NCBI GenBank assembly: GCA_024400715.1
Contig: JAKSMH010000016.1
Span: forward strand, 1 to 9,820
Source of the DNA: Bacteroidales bacterium
GTDB lineage: Bacteria; Bacteroidota; Bacteroidia; Bacteroidales; WCHB1-69
Length of the DNA: 9,820 nucleotides
Direction: 5' to 3'
Shown piece after piece: positions 1 through 6,473 of the stretch; positions within the stretch are counted from its first letter, which is position 1, and each line of letters starts with the position of its first letter. Below the pieces are notes generated by a model. It worked only from the letters and a program-made list of their open reading frames with translations. It searched no databases and was not told where the DNA came from. Made by a program: the position numbers and the translations under genes.

Positions 1-2
1 TG

Positions 3-143
3 TCCAAGAACGAGTCCGATGGGAAAAGAACCCACCACCACCCGGACAAGCAAAAGCAGGTATGGCTAAATCTTGAATACACCGCCAGATATCCGGGTGG
101 AGAGTTTATGGATGAAAAAATTACGGCTATTCTATACTTATAA
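3..143 (+). CDS. possible 3' end of an unrecognised gene (5' cut by window)
   Basis: A plus-strand frame is open from the window edge for 46 codons and ends in TAA at 141-143, immediately before the stop codon of the convergent minus-strand gene (144-146). The visible tail is hydrophilic (SKNESDGKRTHHHPDKQKQ), then mixed (VWLNLEYTARYPGGEFMDEK) and ends ITAILYL. I do not recognise a family. The exact tail-to-tail abutment with a convincing gene supports it being real. An open frame of this length can also occur by chance, and one minus-strand frame over the first 60 bases encodes a hydrophobic stretch (GSFPIGLVLG) that could instead be a membrane protein. Confidence 0.35.
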   Translation, partial: SKNESDGKRTHHHPDKQKQVWLNLEYTARYPGGEFMDEKITAILYL

Positions 144-1424
144 TTAGTATTTGATGAGTTTTTTGATGATCTGCCTTTGACCTGAATCTTCGATTTTCAA
201 AAAATACAGACCCGACGCATAAGGAAAATCCATTTCAATGTGGTTGGCACCTACTTGAGAAGGATGGAAAATATGCTTCAATAATTTACCTTCCATAGAA
301 TACAATTCGACTTGAAATGTCTGGTTGATGGGCGATTGTAAATTGATTTTCAATGTGTTTTGAATGGGATTGACTACTTGAACATCGAAATCGACAGCGT
401 ATTCGCTTACCGATGTAGGCGAAACATCAACCTCCAAATCCATAATCAAGGGTAAATGATCAGACATAGTATAAAGCGCATTGGCTACGTATGCGGGTAC
501 GTCCTGATTTTCCCCTTCGTTGATGCTCTTGTTAAAATGATTTCCGTCGTTGCCCAAAGCGTGATAGGATTCACTGATACATTTGACCTTGCGGCTTCCA
601 TAATAAACGGGCGGCGAAACCAGGATAAAGTCAAAACGGTCGTCCAAACCTCCCGATGAAGCACAGCCGTTGTTGTCACTGTGTGTGGATTGGGTATGGA
701 TGGAGCGATATGCACTGTTGTTATTCCATTTTCCCTCTTGATTGATGGGATCGTAAAATTTATACAAGCTGTTAGGATAATTAATCAAATATTGATAAGC
801 CTCTTCATCAGCACTATATAAATTGAAATCACCTGAAAAACAGTAATTTCCGTAAACTCCGATATTTTCCAATTTGGCCATCAGCTGAACAACCTGGCTA
901 TATCGTTTTTGTTCGTTATCGGACCCCGTTCCGGCTTTCAGGTGAGCCAGTAAAAAGGTGGTAAAAATGGTATCGCCTACAGCTAAATTGGGGGTGTTGT
1001 AATACATCTTGTAGCCGTTTATGTCACGGTTGACAGTCGTAATGTAAAAATGACTGTGCAATGAAAGCTTTTCGGAATTATAAAACAACATATTGGCGAT
1101 GTCGCCTCCCGAATAATTGGTTAGCGGCCCGTGATTGAAATAGGTTCTGCCATTGGTATTCAACACATTATTGACAATTCTGTCGGCGTAGGTTACGGAA
1201 CTTCCCAATTCGTTGACGACCAGCACATCGGGCATAACATACTCTATGATGGTTTGTAGGGCTGCATCTTTTGTATTTAGATTGTTGTTGTTTTGATTAC
1301 AGCCAATGGCTTGGTTTGTGTAGTATAAAAGATTGTAGTGCATCATTCGGATGGTTTCCGTCTGTGCAGTAGCGGAGAAAGAGAGCAATCCCCAAACACA
1401 CAAAAACAATAATGGATGTTTCAT
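144..1424 (-). CDS. secreted endonuclease/exonuclease/phosphatase-fold protein with T9SS sorting domain
   Basis: The 426-residue product starts with a signal peptide (MKHPLLFLCVWGLLSFSATA, cleavage near AQT). Residues about 24-335 match the DNase I-like metal-dependent phosphodiesterase fold. Recognisable motifs are MHYNLL (N31), VVNELG (E72), LAHLKAG (H161), SGDFNLYS (D199, N201), DDRFDFILVSP and MSDHLPL (D322, H323), which is the usual set of metal and catalytic residues. Residues about 345-426 form a type A C-terminal sorting domain with the pattern NP..N.L.I, ELYSMEGK and SGLYFLKI, and a basic end (KKLIKY). This predicts export by type IX secretion and surface attachment or release. The substrate is probably nucleic acid, but this superfamily also includes phospholipid and sugar-phosphate phosphatases. 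The gene starts 18 bases after the queD stop and is the last of the minus-strand block. ATG at 1422-1424 is the only start that retains the signal peptide. Confidence 0.9.
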   Translation of the reverse strand: MKHPLLFLCVWGLLSFSATAQTETIRMMHYNLLYYTNQAIGCNQNNNNLNTKDAALQTIIEYVMPDVLVVNELGSSVTYADRIVNNVLNTNGRTYFNHGPLTNYSGGDIANMLFYNSEKLSLHSHFYITTVNRDINGYKMYYNTPNLAVGDTIFTTFLLAHLKAGTGSDNEQKRYSQVVQLMAKLENIGVYGNYCFSGDFNLYSADEEAYQYLINYPNSLYKFYDPINQEGKWNNNSAYRSIHTQSTHSDNNGCASSGGLDDRFDFILVSPPVYYGSRKVKCISESYHALGNDGNHFNKSINEGENQDVPAYVANALYTMSDHLPLIMDLEVDVSPTSVSEYAVDFDVQVVNPIQNTLKINLQSPINQTFQVELYSMEGKLLKHIFHPSQVGANHIEMDFPYASGLYFLKIEDSGQRQIIKKLIKY

Positions 1425-1442
1425 CGTATATAAGGTGGCAAT

Positions 1443-1889
1443 TTAATGGGCGGAGTTATGCCATTCGGCTAAACTTCCTTCCGTTTCTTGTAGTCTAAGT
1501 TGATATAGGGTAATGTCGTTGGGCAGTTGCTCCTGTATTTTATTGGCAAAATCAAGCAAGAAATTTTCGGTGGTAGGCCTGTAATCAATCAAAAAGAGTT
1601 TCAGATTTTGTTTTTGCATAAAGTTGATGAGAACTTCATCGGTTTGTCGATTTAGCACCAAGGAATGGTCAACAGTGTCAATAACAGATTGATTGACAAT
1701 ACTTTTAAATTCTTTGAAATCCATAATCATTCCTTCAGAATGCGAGCCTTTTTCGTGGTTTGGTTCTCCAGAGATTGTGACATCCAATTTATAGGAATGC
1801 CCATGAATGTTTTTACATAATCCTTCGTAATGGGGCAATAAATGGGCCATTTCAAAGGTGAAGCGCTTGGTTAATGTCAAAAATGCCAT
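1443..1889 (-). CDS. queD: 6-pyruvoyl-tetrahydropterin synthase / 6-carboxytetrahydropterin synthase (QueD family)
   Basis: This 148-residue cytoplasmic enzyme has the full family length. Zinc ligands are visible as H16 (FEMAHLLP), H29 and H31 (IHGHSY). The catalytic cysteine is C25 (GLCKNIHGH), and the D74-H75 pair lies in VDHSLVLN. Substrate-binding glutamates occur at E108 (PTTENF) and E135 (LQETEGSLAEW). Family members convert dihydroneopterin triphosphate to 6-carboxytetrahydropterin, the second step of queuosine/7-deazaguanine synthesis, or to pyruvoyl-tetrahydropterin. In bacteria without biopterin synthesis the QueD role is the usual one, and I infer it here; no other que gene is visible. 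The ATG at 1887-1889 lies one base beyond the stop of the upstream endonuclease gene, which suggests translational coupling. Its placement between two secreted nucleases has no obvious metabolic logic. Confidence 0.92.
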   Translation of the reverse strand: MAFLTLTKRFTFEMAHLLPHYEGLCKNIHGHSYKLDVTISGEPNHEKGSHSEGMIMDFKEFKSIVNQSVIDTVDHSLVLNRQTDEVLINFMQKQNLKLFLIDYRPTTENFLLDFANKIQEQLPNDITLYQLRLQETEGSLAEWHNSAH

Positions 1890-1890
1890 T

Positions 1891-2982
1891 TTATTGAATA
1901 ATGATTTTTCCGCTAATGATAAATTGTTGATTATCAGTTATTTTCAAAATATACAATCCTGATGATAAGGAAGAAACATTGATGGTTATATCATCTTCGA
2001 AATTAGTATTTTCGGTCTGGACGGAAAGAACCTGTTTTCCCATCACATCATAAAGTGCCATTTCGGATTGACTTGCTCCCTCATATTGGATGTGAATAAC
2101 ATCGTGGGCGGGATTAGGGAAAACGGCAATTTGTGGCATAATGTTTTCGGCAATGTTGCTTCCATAATGGAAGGCGTTGACGGAATCGGTTCCAAAAATC
2201 TTTCCCACCAATTCCGGATAATCAATGAAAGGATTACGATTATGCTGAATATTGTAGATGGCGTTGTTTCTGTCTTTTTCCTTTTGGCTCACGGGGTCAT
2301 CATTGTGCCAGCGGATTAACATTGCAATCACCCAGGGTTTCAGGTTGCCGTCGGTAAACATTGATGGACTTGTCTGGTCAAAATCCTTATCCATATATCG
2401 TGTACACATATAAAAGTAAGATCGGGCGAGGTCTCCTTTGTAGGCATCGATGGGCTCAAACACCGTATTGGAATAGCCGGAAGTGCCGCAAGTGCCCACT
2501 TTTGATCCGTTTTGGCTGGTCCAGGAGGCGTTGTTCACTTCGCCGTATGGCAGATTTCCTCTTTTGTTGTTTACCCATCCGTCGGTGGGGTATAGGTGAA
2601 ACAAGTCGGATTTCATAGGCATTTGTTCGCCAAACCAGCTTTGAGGAACACTGTGTTCGCGATTGTAGCAGTCTCCTTCAGCGTGATAATTTCCACATTT
2701 ATCAACGTCAAAGGTGAACTGATAGGGAGCGGTACCGTTAGGAATGTCGGAGTAAATGTCCCAAACTGTTCCATCAGGTTTTTTGTCAGTTTGTTTATAT
2801 GCATCCCACAAATCGTTGTAGGTAATGGAAGTATGGTTTTTGATGATTTGGTAAAGTGCCACACGTAAGGCGTGTCCTTTTTTTCCATTAGCAGCGTTAT
2901 AATAACCGGCTGGTTCCTGTGCGTTGGTGGCAATGGTCAGGAGTAAAATGATTAAAAGGAGCAGTGTTTTTTTCTTCTTTTT
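1891..2982 (-). CDS. secreted endonuclease I family nuclease with T9SS sorting domain; start codon missing
   Basis: Endonuclease I (EndA/NucM-type beta-beta-alpha-metal) signatures are clear: GDCYNREHSVPQSWFG with the catalytic His, then SDLFHLYPTDGWVNNKRGNLPYGEV (split here as SDLFHLYPTDGW and VNNKRGNLPYGEV). The C-terminal about 80 residues are a type A type IX sorting domain (FPNPAHD, ALYDVMGKQV, SGLYILKI). Family members cut DNA, often extracellularly. The first standard start in frame is GTG at 2860-2862, giving 323 residues, but this falls inside the domain. The frame continues upstream through GYYNAANGKKGHALR and a complete signal peptide (KKKKKTLLLLIILLLTIA, TNAQ) to a TAA at 2983-2985, with no ATG, GTG or TTG. 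The coordinates given are the open frame. A single base change at AAG 2974-2976 or 2977-2979 would explain the missing ATG. CTG at 2962-2964 or an ATT/ATC is a possible but weak alternative. The gene may be silent. Confidence 0.85.
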   Translation of the reverse strand, partial: KKKKKTLLLLIILLLTIATNAQEPAGYYNAANGKKGHALRVALYQIIKNHTSITYNDLWDAYKQTDKKPDGTVWDIYSDIPNGTAPYQFTFDVDKCGNYHAEGDCYNREHSVPQSWFGEQMPMKSDLFHLYPTDGWVNNKRGNLPYGEVNNASWTSQNGSKVGTCGTSGYSNTVFEPIDAYKGDLARSYFYMCTRYMDKDFDQTSPSMFTDGNLKPWVIAMLIRWHNDDPVSQKEKDRNNAIYNIQHNRNPFIDYPELVGKIFGTDSVNAFHYGSNIAENIMPQIAVFPNPAHDVIHIQYEGASQSEMALYDVMGKQVLSVQTENTNFEDDITINVSSLSSGLYILKITDNQQFIISGKIIIQ

Positions 2983-3021
2983 TTATTATTATCAGGATTC
3001 TTCCAGGTAAAATTTCATTTT

Positions 3022-3870
3022 CTAAGAAGGAAAATACATATCTTGGACTTTGGGAAAATAATCCAATATTTTCACGCATTCAACGGCTTCTTTCACATCG
3101 TGTACGCGTAAAATTTTAGCTCCTTTGAGTAAGGCCACGGTATTCAGCACGGTGGTGCCATTCATCGCTTCTTGTGGATTTTTATCCAACAATTTGTATA
3201 TCATTGATTTGCGTGAAATGCCGACTAAGATAGGCAAATTCAATGTTTGAAACGCATTGAGGTTTTGCATTAAAAAATAGTTTTGCTCCAAAGTTTTGCC
3301 GAAACCAAATCCGGGGTCGATGATAATGTCGTTGCAGCCCAAAGTTTTGAGTTGTGCAATTTGCCTGGCAAAAAATCTAAGCATATCTCCAATAAGGTTT
3401 TCATATTGGATGTTTTGCTGCATCATTGCGGGTTTTTCGGGACAGTGCATCAGACAATAGGGAATTTTGGCTTGGGCAACGAAAGGAATCATGGCCTTGT
3501 CAAAAGTCCCGCCGGAAATGTCGTTAATCATTGCGGCCCCTTCGTCAATGGCCAATTGGGCGACGGAAGCGCGCCACGTGTCAACAGAAATCAGGGCTTG
3601 TGGAAAGTGCTGCAGCACCAGATTCACAGCCTTTCTTATACGTTCTTTCTCAACTTCTTCAGGAATGTCAGCGGCACCGGGGCGGGTAGAAACAGCACCC
3701 ATGTCAATGAGGTTTGCGCCTTCTTCCAATATCTGAGCTGCACGGCTAACAATTTGCTGGTCAGAAATATATTGCCCACCATCGTAAAAGGAATCTTCTG
3801 TACAATTCAGGATTCCCATAACCAGTGGTTGGTCCAATGAAAGCAGCTTTCCTTTGAGATTCAGCGACAT
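3022..3870 (-). CDS. folP: dihydropteroate synthase
   Basis: The 282-residue product is normal for the family and carries its ordered pterin- and pABA-site motifs: MGILNCTEDSFYDGG (residues 18-32), DMGAVSTRPGA, SVDTW, INDISGG, CLMH, DPGFGFGKT (D185), GISRKSM (R220, K221) and LRVHDV near the C terminus. It condenses 6-hydroxymethyl-dihydropterin pyrophosphate with p-aminobenzoate to form dihydropteroate in cytoplasmic folate synthesis, and is the sulfonamide target. The first motif reads NCTEDSF rather than the common NVTPDSF; the catalytic Asn and the D-S-F are kept, so I expect activity. The gene begins 4 bases after the lgt stop and ends in TAG at 3022-3024. It is in the same frame as the endonuclease I gene downstream, separated from it by several stop codons. 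Confidence 0.95.
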   Translation of the reverse strand: MSLNLKGKLLSLDQPLVMGILNCTEDSFYDGGQYISDQQIVSRAAQILEEGANLIDMGAVSTRPGAADIPEEVEKERIRKAVNLVLQHFPQALISVDTWRASVAQLAIDEGAAMINDISGGTFDKAMIPFVAQAKIPYCLMHCPEKPAMMQQNIQYENLIGDMLRFFARQIAQLKTLGCNDIIIDPGFGFGKTLEQNYFLMQNLNAFQTLNLPILVGISRKSMIYKLLDKNPQEAMNGTTVLNTVALLKGAKILRVHDVKEAVECVKILDYFPKVQDMYFPS

Positions 3871-3874
3871 TAAA

Positions 3875-4759
3875 TTATTTTTTTGTTGAAGTTGGTTTTT
3901 GCCAATCTATTTCTTTGTATGTTGGAATATTATCACGTTTGACGAAAGAATAAATTAATAATGCCAAGCCCAAAATCATAATGGGGATGCTCAATTTTTG
4001 ACCGATGTCCAAAGTCATTCCTATTTCTTTTTCCACTTGCACTTCTTTGAAAAATTCAATGATAAAGCGGGCGGTGAAGATAACGAAGAAAATCAATCCA
4101 GTGGTTCTGCCAGCGGGGACTTTTCCTTTTGCAAATTTGAAATAATAAATGATGAAGGCCGCAAACAACAATAAATAGACGATGGATTCGTACAATTGGG
4201 CGGGGTGGCGGAAAGTGCCGGCGATGCCAGGACCTCCATAGATAAAGTCAAATGCCCAAGGCACGTTGGTAATGCTTCCAACGATTTCGTGATTCATTAA
4301 ATTGCCGATTCTCACCATTCCGGCGGCGATAGGAATACAAATCGCCAAACGGTCGGTCAGCCAAAGGACATTCATCTTATATTTCCAGGCGAAATAAATC
4401 AAAAACACGACAATGCCAATGACGCCGCCGTGACTCGCCAAACCTTGGTAACCCACGAATTGTCCGTCGTGGAAAGGCAGGAGAATTTCCAGGATTCCAT
4501 CTAAACTGGAAAAATATTCCGGCTCATAAAACAAAAAATGTCCCAGACGTAATCCCACGATAGTCCAAACCACCGTCCAAATGGATAATTTATCGCATAG
4601 CTGTTGAGAAATGTGTTCAATCTTGAAAATTTTGCTTAGGGTAAGGTAAGAAAAGAAGAAGCCAAAGGCCAACAACAATCCGTACCACCGCACTTCGACA
4701 GCACCCAGGGAGATGGCCACGGGATTGACTTTCCAAGTAATGTAGGCGAGAAAATTCAT
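3875..4759 (-). CDS. lgt: prolipoprotein diacylglyceryl transferase
   Basis: This 294-residue polytopic inner-membrane enzyme has about seven hydrophobic segments. It transfers diacylglycerol from phosphatidylglycerol to the lipobox cysteine of prolipoproteins, the first step of lipoprotein maturation. Family landmarks in order are VRWYGLL (Y26), GLRLGHFLFYEPEYF, GLASHGGVIG with the conserved His, the Lgt signature region MVRIGNLMNHEIVG (Arg, Asn, Glu conserved), HPAQLYES, and RFIIEFFKEVQ near the last helices. The C-terminal tail (KEIDWQKPTSTKK) is soluble and basic. It sits between cdaA, 68 bases upstream, and folP, 4 bases downstream, and is probably transcribed with them. Start ATG at 4757-4759 gives the usual short N terminus before the first helix. 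Confidence 0.96.
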   Translation of the reverse strand: MNFLAYITWKVNPVAISLGAVEVRWYGLLLAFGFFFSYLTLSKIFKIEHISQQLCDKLSIWTVVWTIVGLRLGHFLFYEPEYFSSLDGILEILLPFHDGQFVGYQGLASHGGVIGIVVFLIYFAWKYKMNVLWLTDRLAICIPIAAGMVRIGNLMNHEIVGSITNVPWAFDFIYGGPGIAGTFRHPAQLYESIVYLLLFAAFIIYYFKFAKGKVPAGRTTGLIFFVIFTARFIIEFFKEVQVEKEIGMTLDIGQKLSIPIMILGLALLIYSFVKRDNIPTYKEIDWQKPTSTKK

Positions 4760-4827
4760 ATTGGTAATCTATTTTTGATGAATTTATCAATAAAATAATG
4801 ATTGTTAATACAATGATTCTCAATCAA

Positions 4828-5616
4828 TTATTGTTTTAGTTCTTCGTGGAGCATTTGATTTAGCACGGTAGGGGACACATCACGGGAGATAATGCCTTGT
4901 TTGCACAAGGAAATTTGTCCCGTTTGTTCCGAAACCACAATGGCCAAGGCATCGGTTAGTTGGGTGGCGCCGATGGCGGAGCGGTGGCGTAAGCCCAAGT
5001 CAGTAGGCAGGTCGTCCCTTTTGGTTACCGGAAGAATGCAGCGTGCGGCCGCAATACGATGATCTTTGATGATGACAGCGCCATCGTGCAATGGGCTGTT
5101 TTTGAAAAAGATGTTTTCCAGCAATTCACGAGAAATCAGTGAGTCTATTCTTTCTCCTGTTTGAAGATAGTCGTATAGTGGAGTAGAACGGGCAATGATA
5201 ATTAACGCTCCGGTTTTTGAACTGGCCATCCGCTTGCAGGCCCGTACGATAGAGTCAATATCTTCTTCGAAATCTTCAGAACTTAATTTTTTATTTCTGC
5301 GTTGCGCGAAAAACTTGGTAAATCGCGTGTTTCCGATATAGGTTAAAAATTTTCGTATTTCCGGCTGGTAAATAATAATAAGGGCAATCAACCCCACACT
5401 GAAGATTTTGCCGAGCAGTCCGGCGAACATTGACAAATGGAAGAACCTGGCGACACTCCAGATTAGGAAGACTATAAAAATTCCCCAAAATATGGTGACG
5501 GCTCCCGTGCCCCGTAAAATGCGGTAAAGCCAGTATAGCAGGATGGCAATCAAAAGAATGTCCACCAAGTCGGAAATACCGAATTTCAAGAAACCTAATG
5601 CTAATAACTTTATCAT
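4828..5616 (-). CDS. cdaA: diadenylate cyclase (CdaA/DacA type)
   Basis: The 262-residue product has an N-terminal membrane part of about three helices (residues about 8-88, including [18 protein letters not shown] and [14 protein letters not shown]), a short linker, and a cytoplasmic DAC (DisA_N) domain at about 100-260. The two catalytic motifs are intact: DGA at 178-180 ([11 protein letters not shown]) and RHR at 210-212 ([13 protein letters not shown]), followed by the family end [16 protein letters not shown]. It joins two ATP molecules into c-di-AMP, a messenger tied to osmotic and cell-wall homeostasis. No CdaR-like regulator or glmM neighbour, as found in Firmicutes, is present; in Bacteroidota this gene is commonly found near folP, as here. 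It is the first gene of the minus-strand block, divergent from smpB with 65 bases between the two starts. Confidence 0.95.
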   Translation of the reverse strand: MIKLLALGFLKFGISDLVDILLIAILLYWLYRILRGTGAVTIFWGIFIVFLIWSVARFFHLSMFAGLLGKIFSVGLIALIIIYQPEIRKFLTYIGNTRFTKFFAQRRNKKLSSEDFEEDIDSIVRACKRMASSKTGALIIIARSTPLYDYLQTGERIDSLISRELLENIFFKNSPLHDGAVIIKDHRIAAARCILPVTKRDDLPTDLGLRHRSAIGATQLTDALAIVVSEQTGQISLCKQGIISRDVSPTVLNQMLHEELKQ

Positions 5617-5681
5617 ATCAAAATTTTTGCAAAAATAATCAATTTTTTAATGTAAATTTGCAGCCACTATTTATTGTATTA
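5617..5681. promoter_or_regulatory. divergent promoter region between cdaA and smpB
   Basis: This 65-base A/T-rich spacer separates two divergent operons. On the plus strand TAAATTTG (5653-5660) matches the Bacteroidota -7 consensus TAnnTTTG, and TTTG at 5626-5629 is a candidate -33 element, with 23 bases between them, slightly long. Transcription would begin a few bases after 5660, giving smpB a leader of roughly 15 bases. On the minus strand, TATTTTTG (complement of 5630-5637) also matches TAnnTTTG and would serve cdaA with a very short leader; no convincing -33 element was seen for it. Positions 5623-5636 form a perfect 14-base palindrome, ATTTTTGCAAAAAT, which overlaps elements of both promoters. 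The assignment is by consensus only. Confidence 0.55.
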
Positions 5682-6143
5682 ATGGCAAAGGAAAAAACTG
5701 TATCTCAAATCGCTATCAAGAATAGAAAGGCAGAATTTGAATATTATCTGCTGACTTCTTTTACGGCGGGTCTCGTATTGTGTGGCACGGAAATCAAATC
5801 CATTCGTGCCGGCAAGGCCAACCTGACCGATAGTTATTGCTCATTTATCAATGGGGAATTATGGGTCCACAATATGCATATTAGCGAATATGCCCATGGC
5901 AGCTATAACAATCACGAACCCAAACGTGATCGCAAATTATTGCTGAACAAAAAGGAAATAAAGAAATTGATGAGCAAACTCAACGACCGTGGCACAACCA
6001 TTATTCCGACTTTACTTTGGATTAATGAAAAAGGTTATGCCAAACTCGACATTTCACTTGCCCGAGGCAAAAAAATGTATGATAAGCGAGAAAGCATTAA
6101 AGAAAAAGACAATAGAAGGGCTGCTGCCCGCGATGAGGAATAA
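5682..6143 (+). CDS. smpB: SsrA-binding protein
   Basis: This 153-residue product has the normal SmpB length. It binds tmRNA and works in trans-translation, rescuing stalled ribosomes and tagging the unfinished peptide. Characteristic segments are [46 protein letters not shown], the [12 protein letters not shown] helix, and the C-terminal [15 protein letters not shown] tail that inserts into the decoding centre. The frame is open further upstream to 5598, but that extension overlaps cdaA on the other strand, precedes the promoter motif, and has no family resemblance. ATG at 5682-5684 ([14 protein letters not shown]) is therefore chosen. The merR-like gene begins two bases after its stop, so the two are probably co-transcribed. 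Confidence 0.95.
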   Translation: MAKEKTVSQIAIKNRKAEFEYYLLTSFTAGLVLCGTEIKSIRAGKANLTDSYCSFINGELWVHNMHISEYAHGSYNNHEPKRDRKLLLNKKEIKKLMSKLNDRGTTIIPTLLWINEKGYAKLDISLARGKKMYDKRESIKEKDNRRAAARDEE

Positions 6144-6145
6144 GT

Positions 6146-6472
6146 ATGGAAGAAGAAATTGAACGCAGTTATTTCAGCATTGGAGACACCTCCAAAATGT
6201 TTGACCTTACCCCGGCTACGTTGCGTTACTGGGAAAAGGAATTTACTGAAATCAAACCTTTCAAGAATAAGAAGGGCGAGCGATACTATTCTCGTCAGGA
6301 TATAGATATCATCAAGACCATTCATTATCTTACCAAAACCAAGGGTTATACCCTGAAAGGGGCGAAGGAGGCGATGAAGAATAATTTTATGGCGGAAACC
6401 TATAATGCCCACATCGCAAGTACTCTCCTCAAAATCAAAGATTTATTACTTGAAATTAAAGAAGGTTTATAA
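6146..6472 (+). CDS. small MerR-family transcriptional regulator
   Basis: The 108-residue product is essentially one MerR-type winged helix-turn-helix domain. Residues about 8-35 (YFSIGDTSKMFDLTPATLRYWEKE) form the helix-turn-helix with the family TLRYWE motif; FKNKKGERYYSRQDID gives the wing and second motif; IHYLTKTKGYTLKGAKEAM is the following helix pair. The remaining C-terminal about 30 residues (IASTLLKIKDLLLEIKEGL) look like a short dimerisation helix. There is no effector-binding domain and no cysteine cluster for metal sensing, so the signal cannot be predicted. The gene lies 2 bases after smpB and 1 base before the hexosaminidase gene, so it may control that operon or act elsewhere. 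Confidence 0.88.
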   Translation: MEEEIERSYFSIGDTSKMFDLTPATLRYWEKEFTEIKPFKNKKGERYYSRQDIDIIKTIHYLTKTKGYTLKGAKEAMKNNFMAETYNAHIASTLLKIKDLLLEIKEGL

Positions 6473-6473
6473 T

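Noticed and set aside
1..60. Minus-strand hydrophobic stretch (GSFPIGLVLG) resembling the start of a membrane protein such as PlsY
   Set aside because: Only about 18 codons are visible after an in-frame TAG, with only a TTG as start; too little to call.
2897..3079. 60-codon minus-strand frame across the folP end and the endonuclease leader
   Set aside because: It is out of frame with both genes and has no family features; considered as a frameshifted start for the nuclease, but it would need a shift and does not supply a typical signal peptide start.
3283..3840. 185-codon plus-strand open frame
   Set aside because: It is antisense to folP, whose motifs are unambiguous; the translated sequence has no family features.
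4760..4827. Short inverted repeats in the cdaA-lgt gap (for example TTGAT/ATCAA)
   Set aside because: Stems are only about 5 A/T-rich base pairs without a following T run; too weak for a terminator or regulatory RNA.
5598..5681. N-terminal extension of smpB to an upstream ATG
   Set aside because: It overlaps cdaA, contains the promoter motif, and adds residues unlike SmpB; the ATG at 5682 gives the normal family length.
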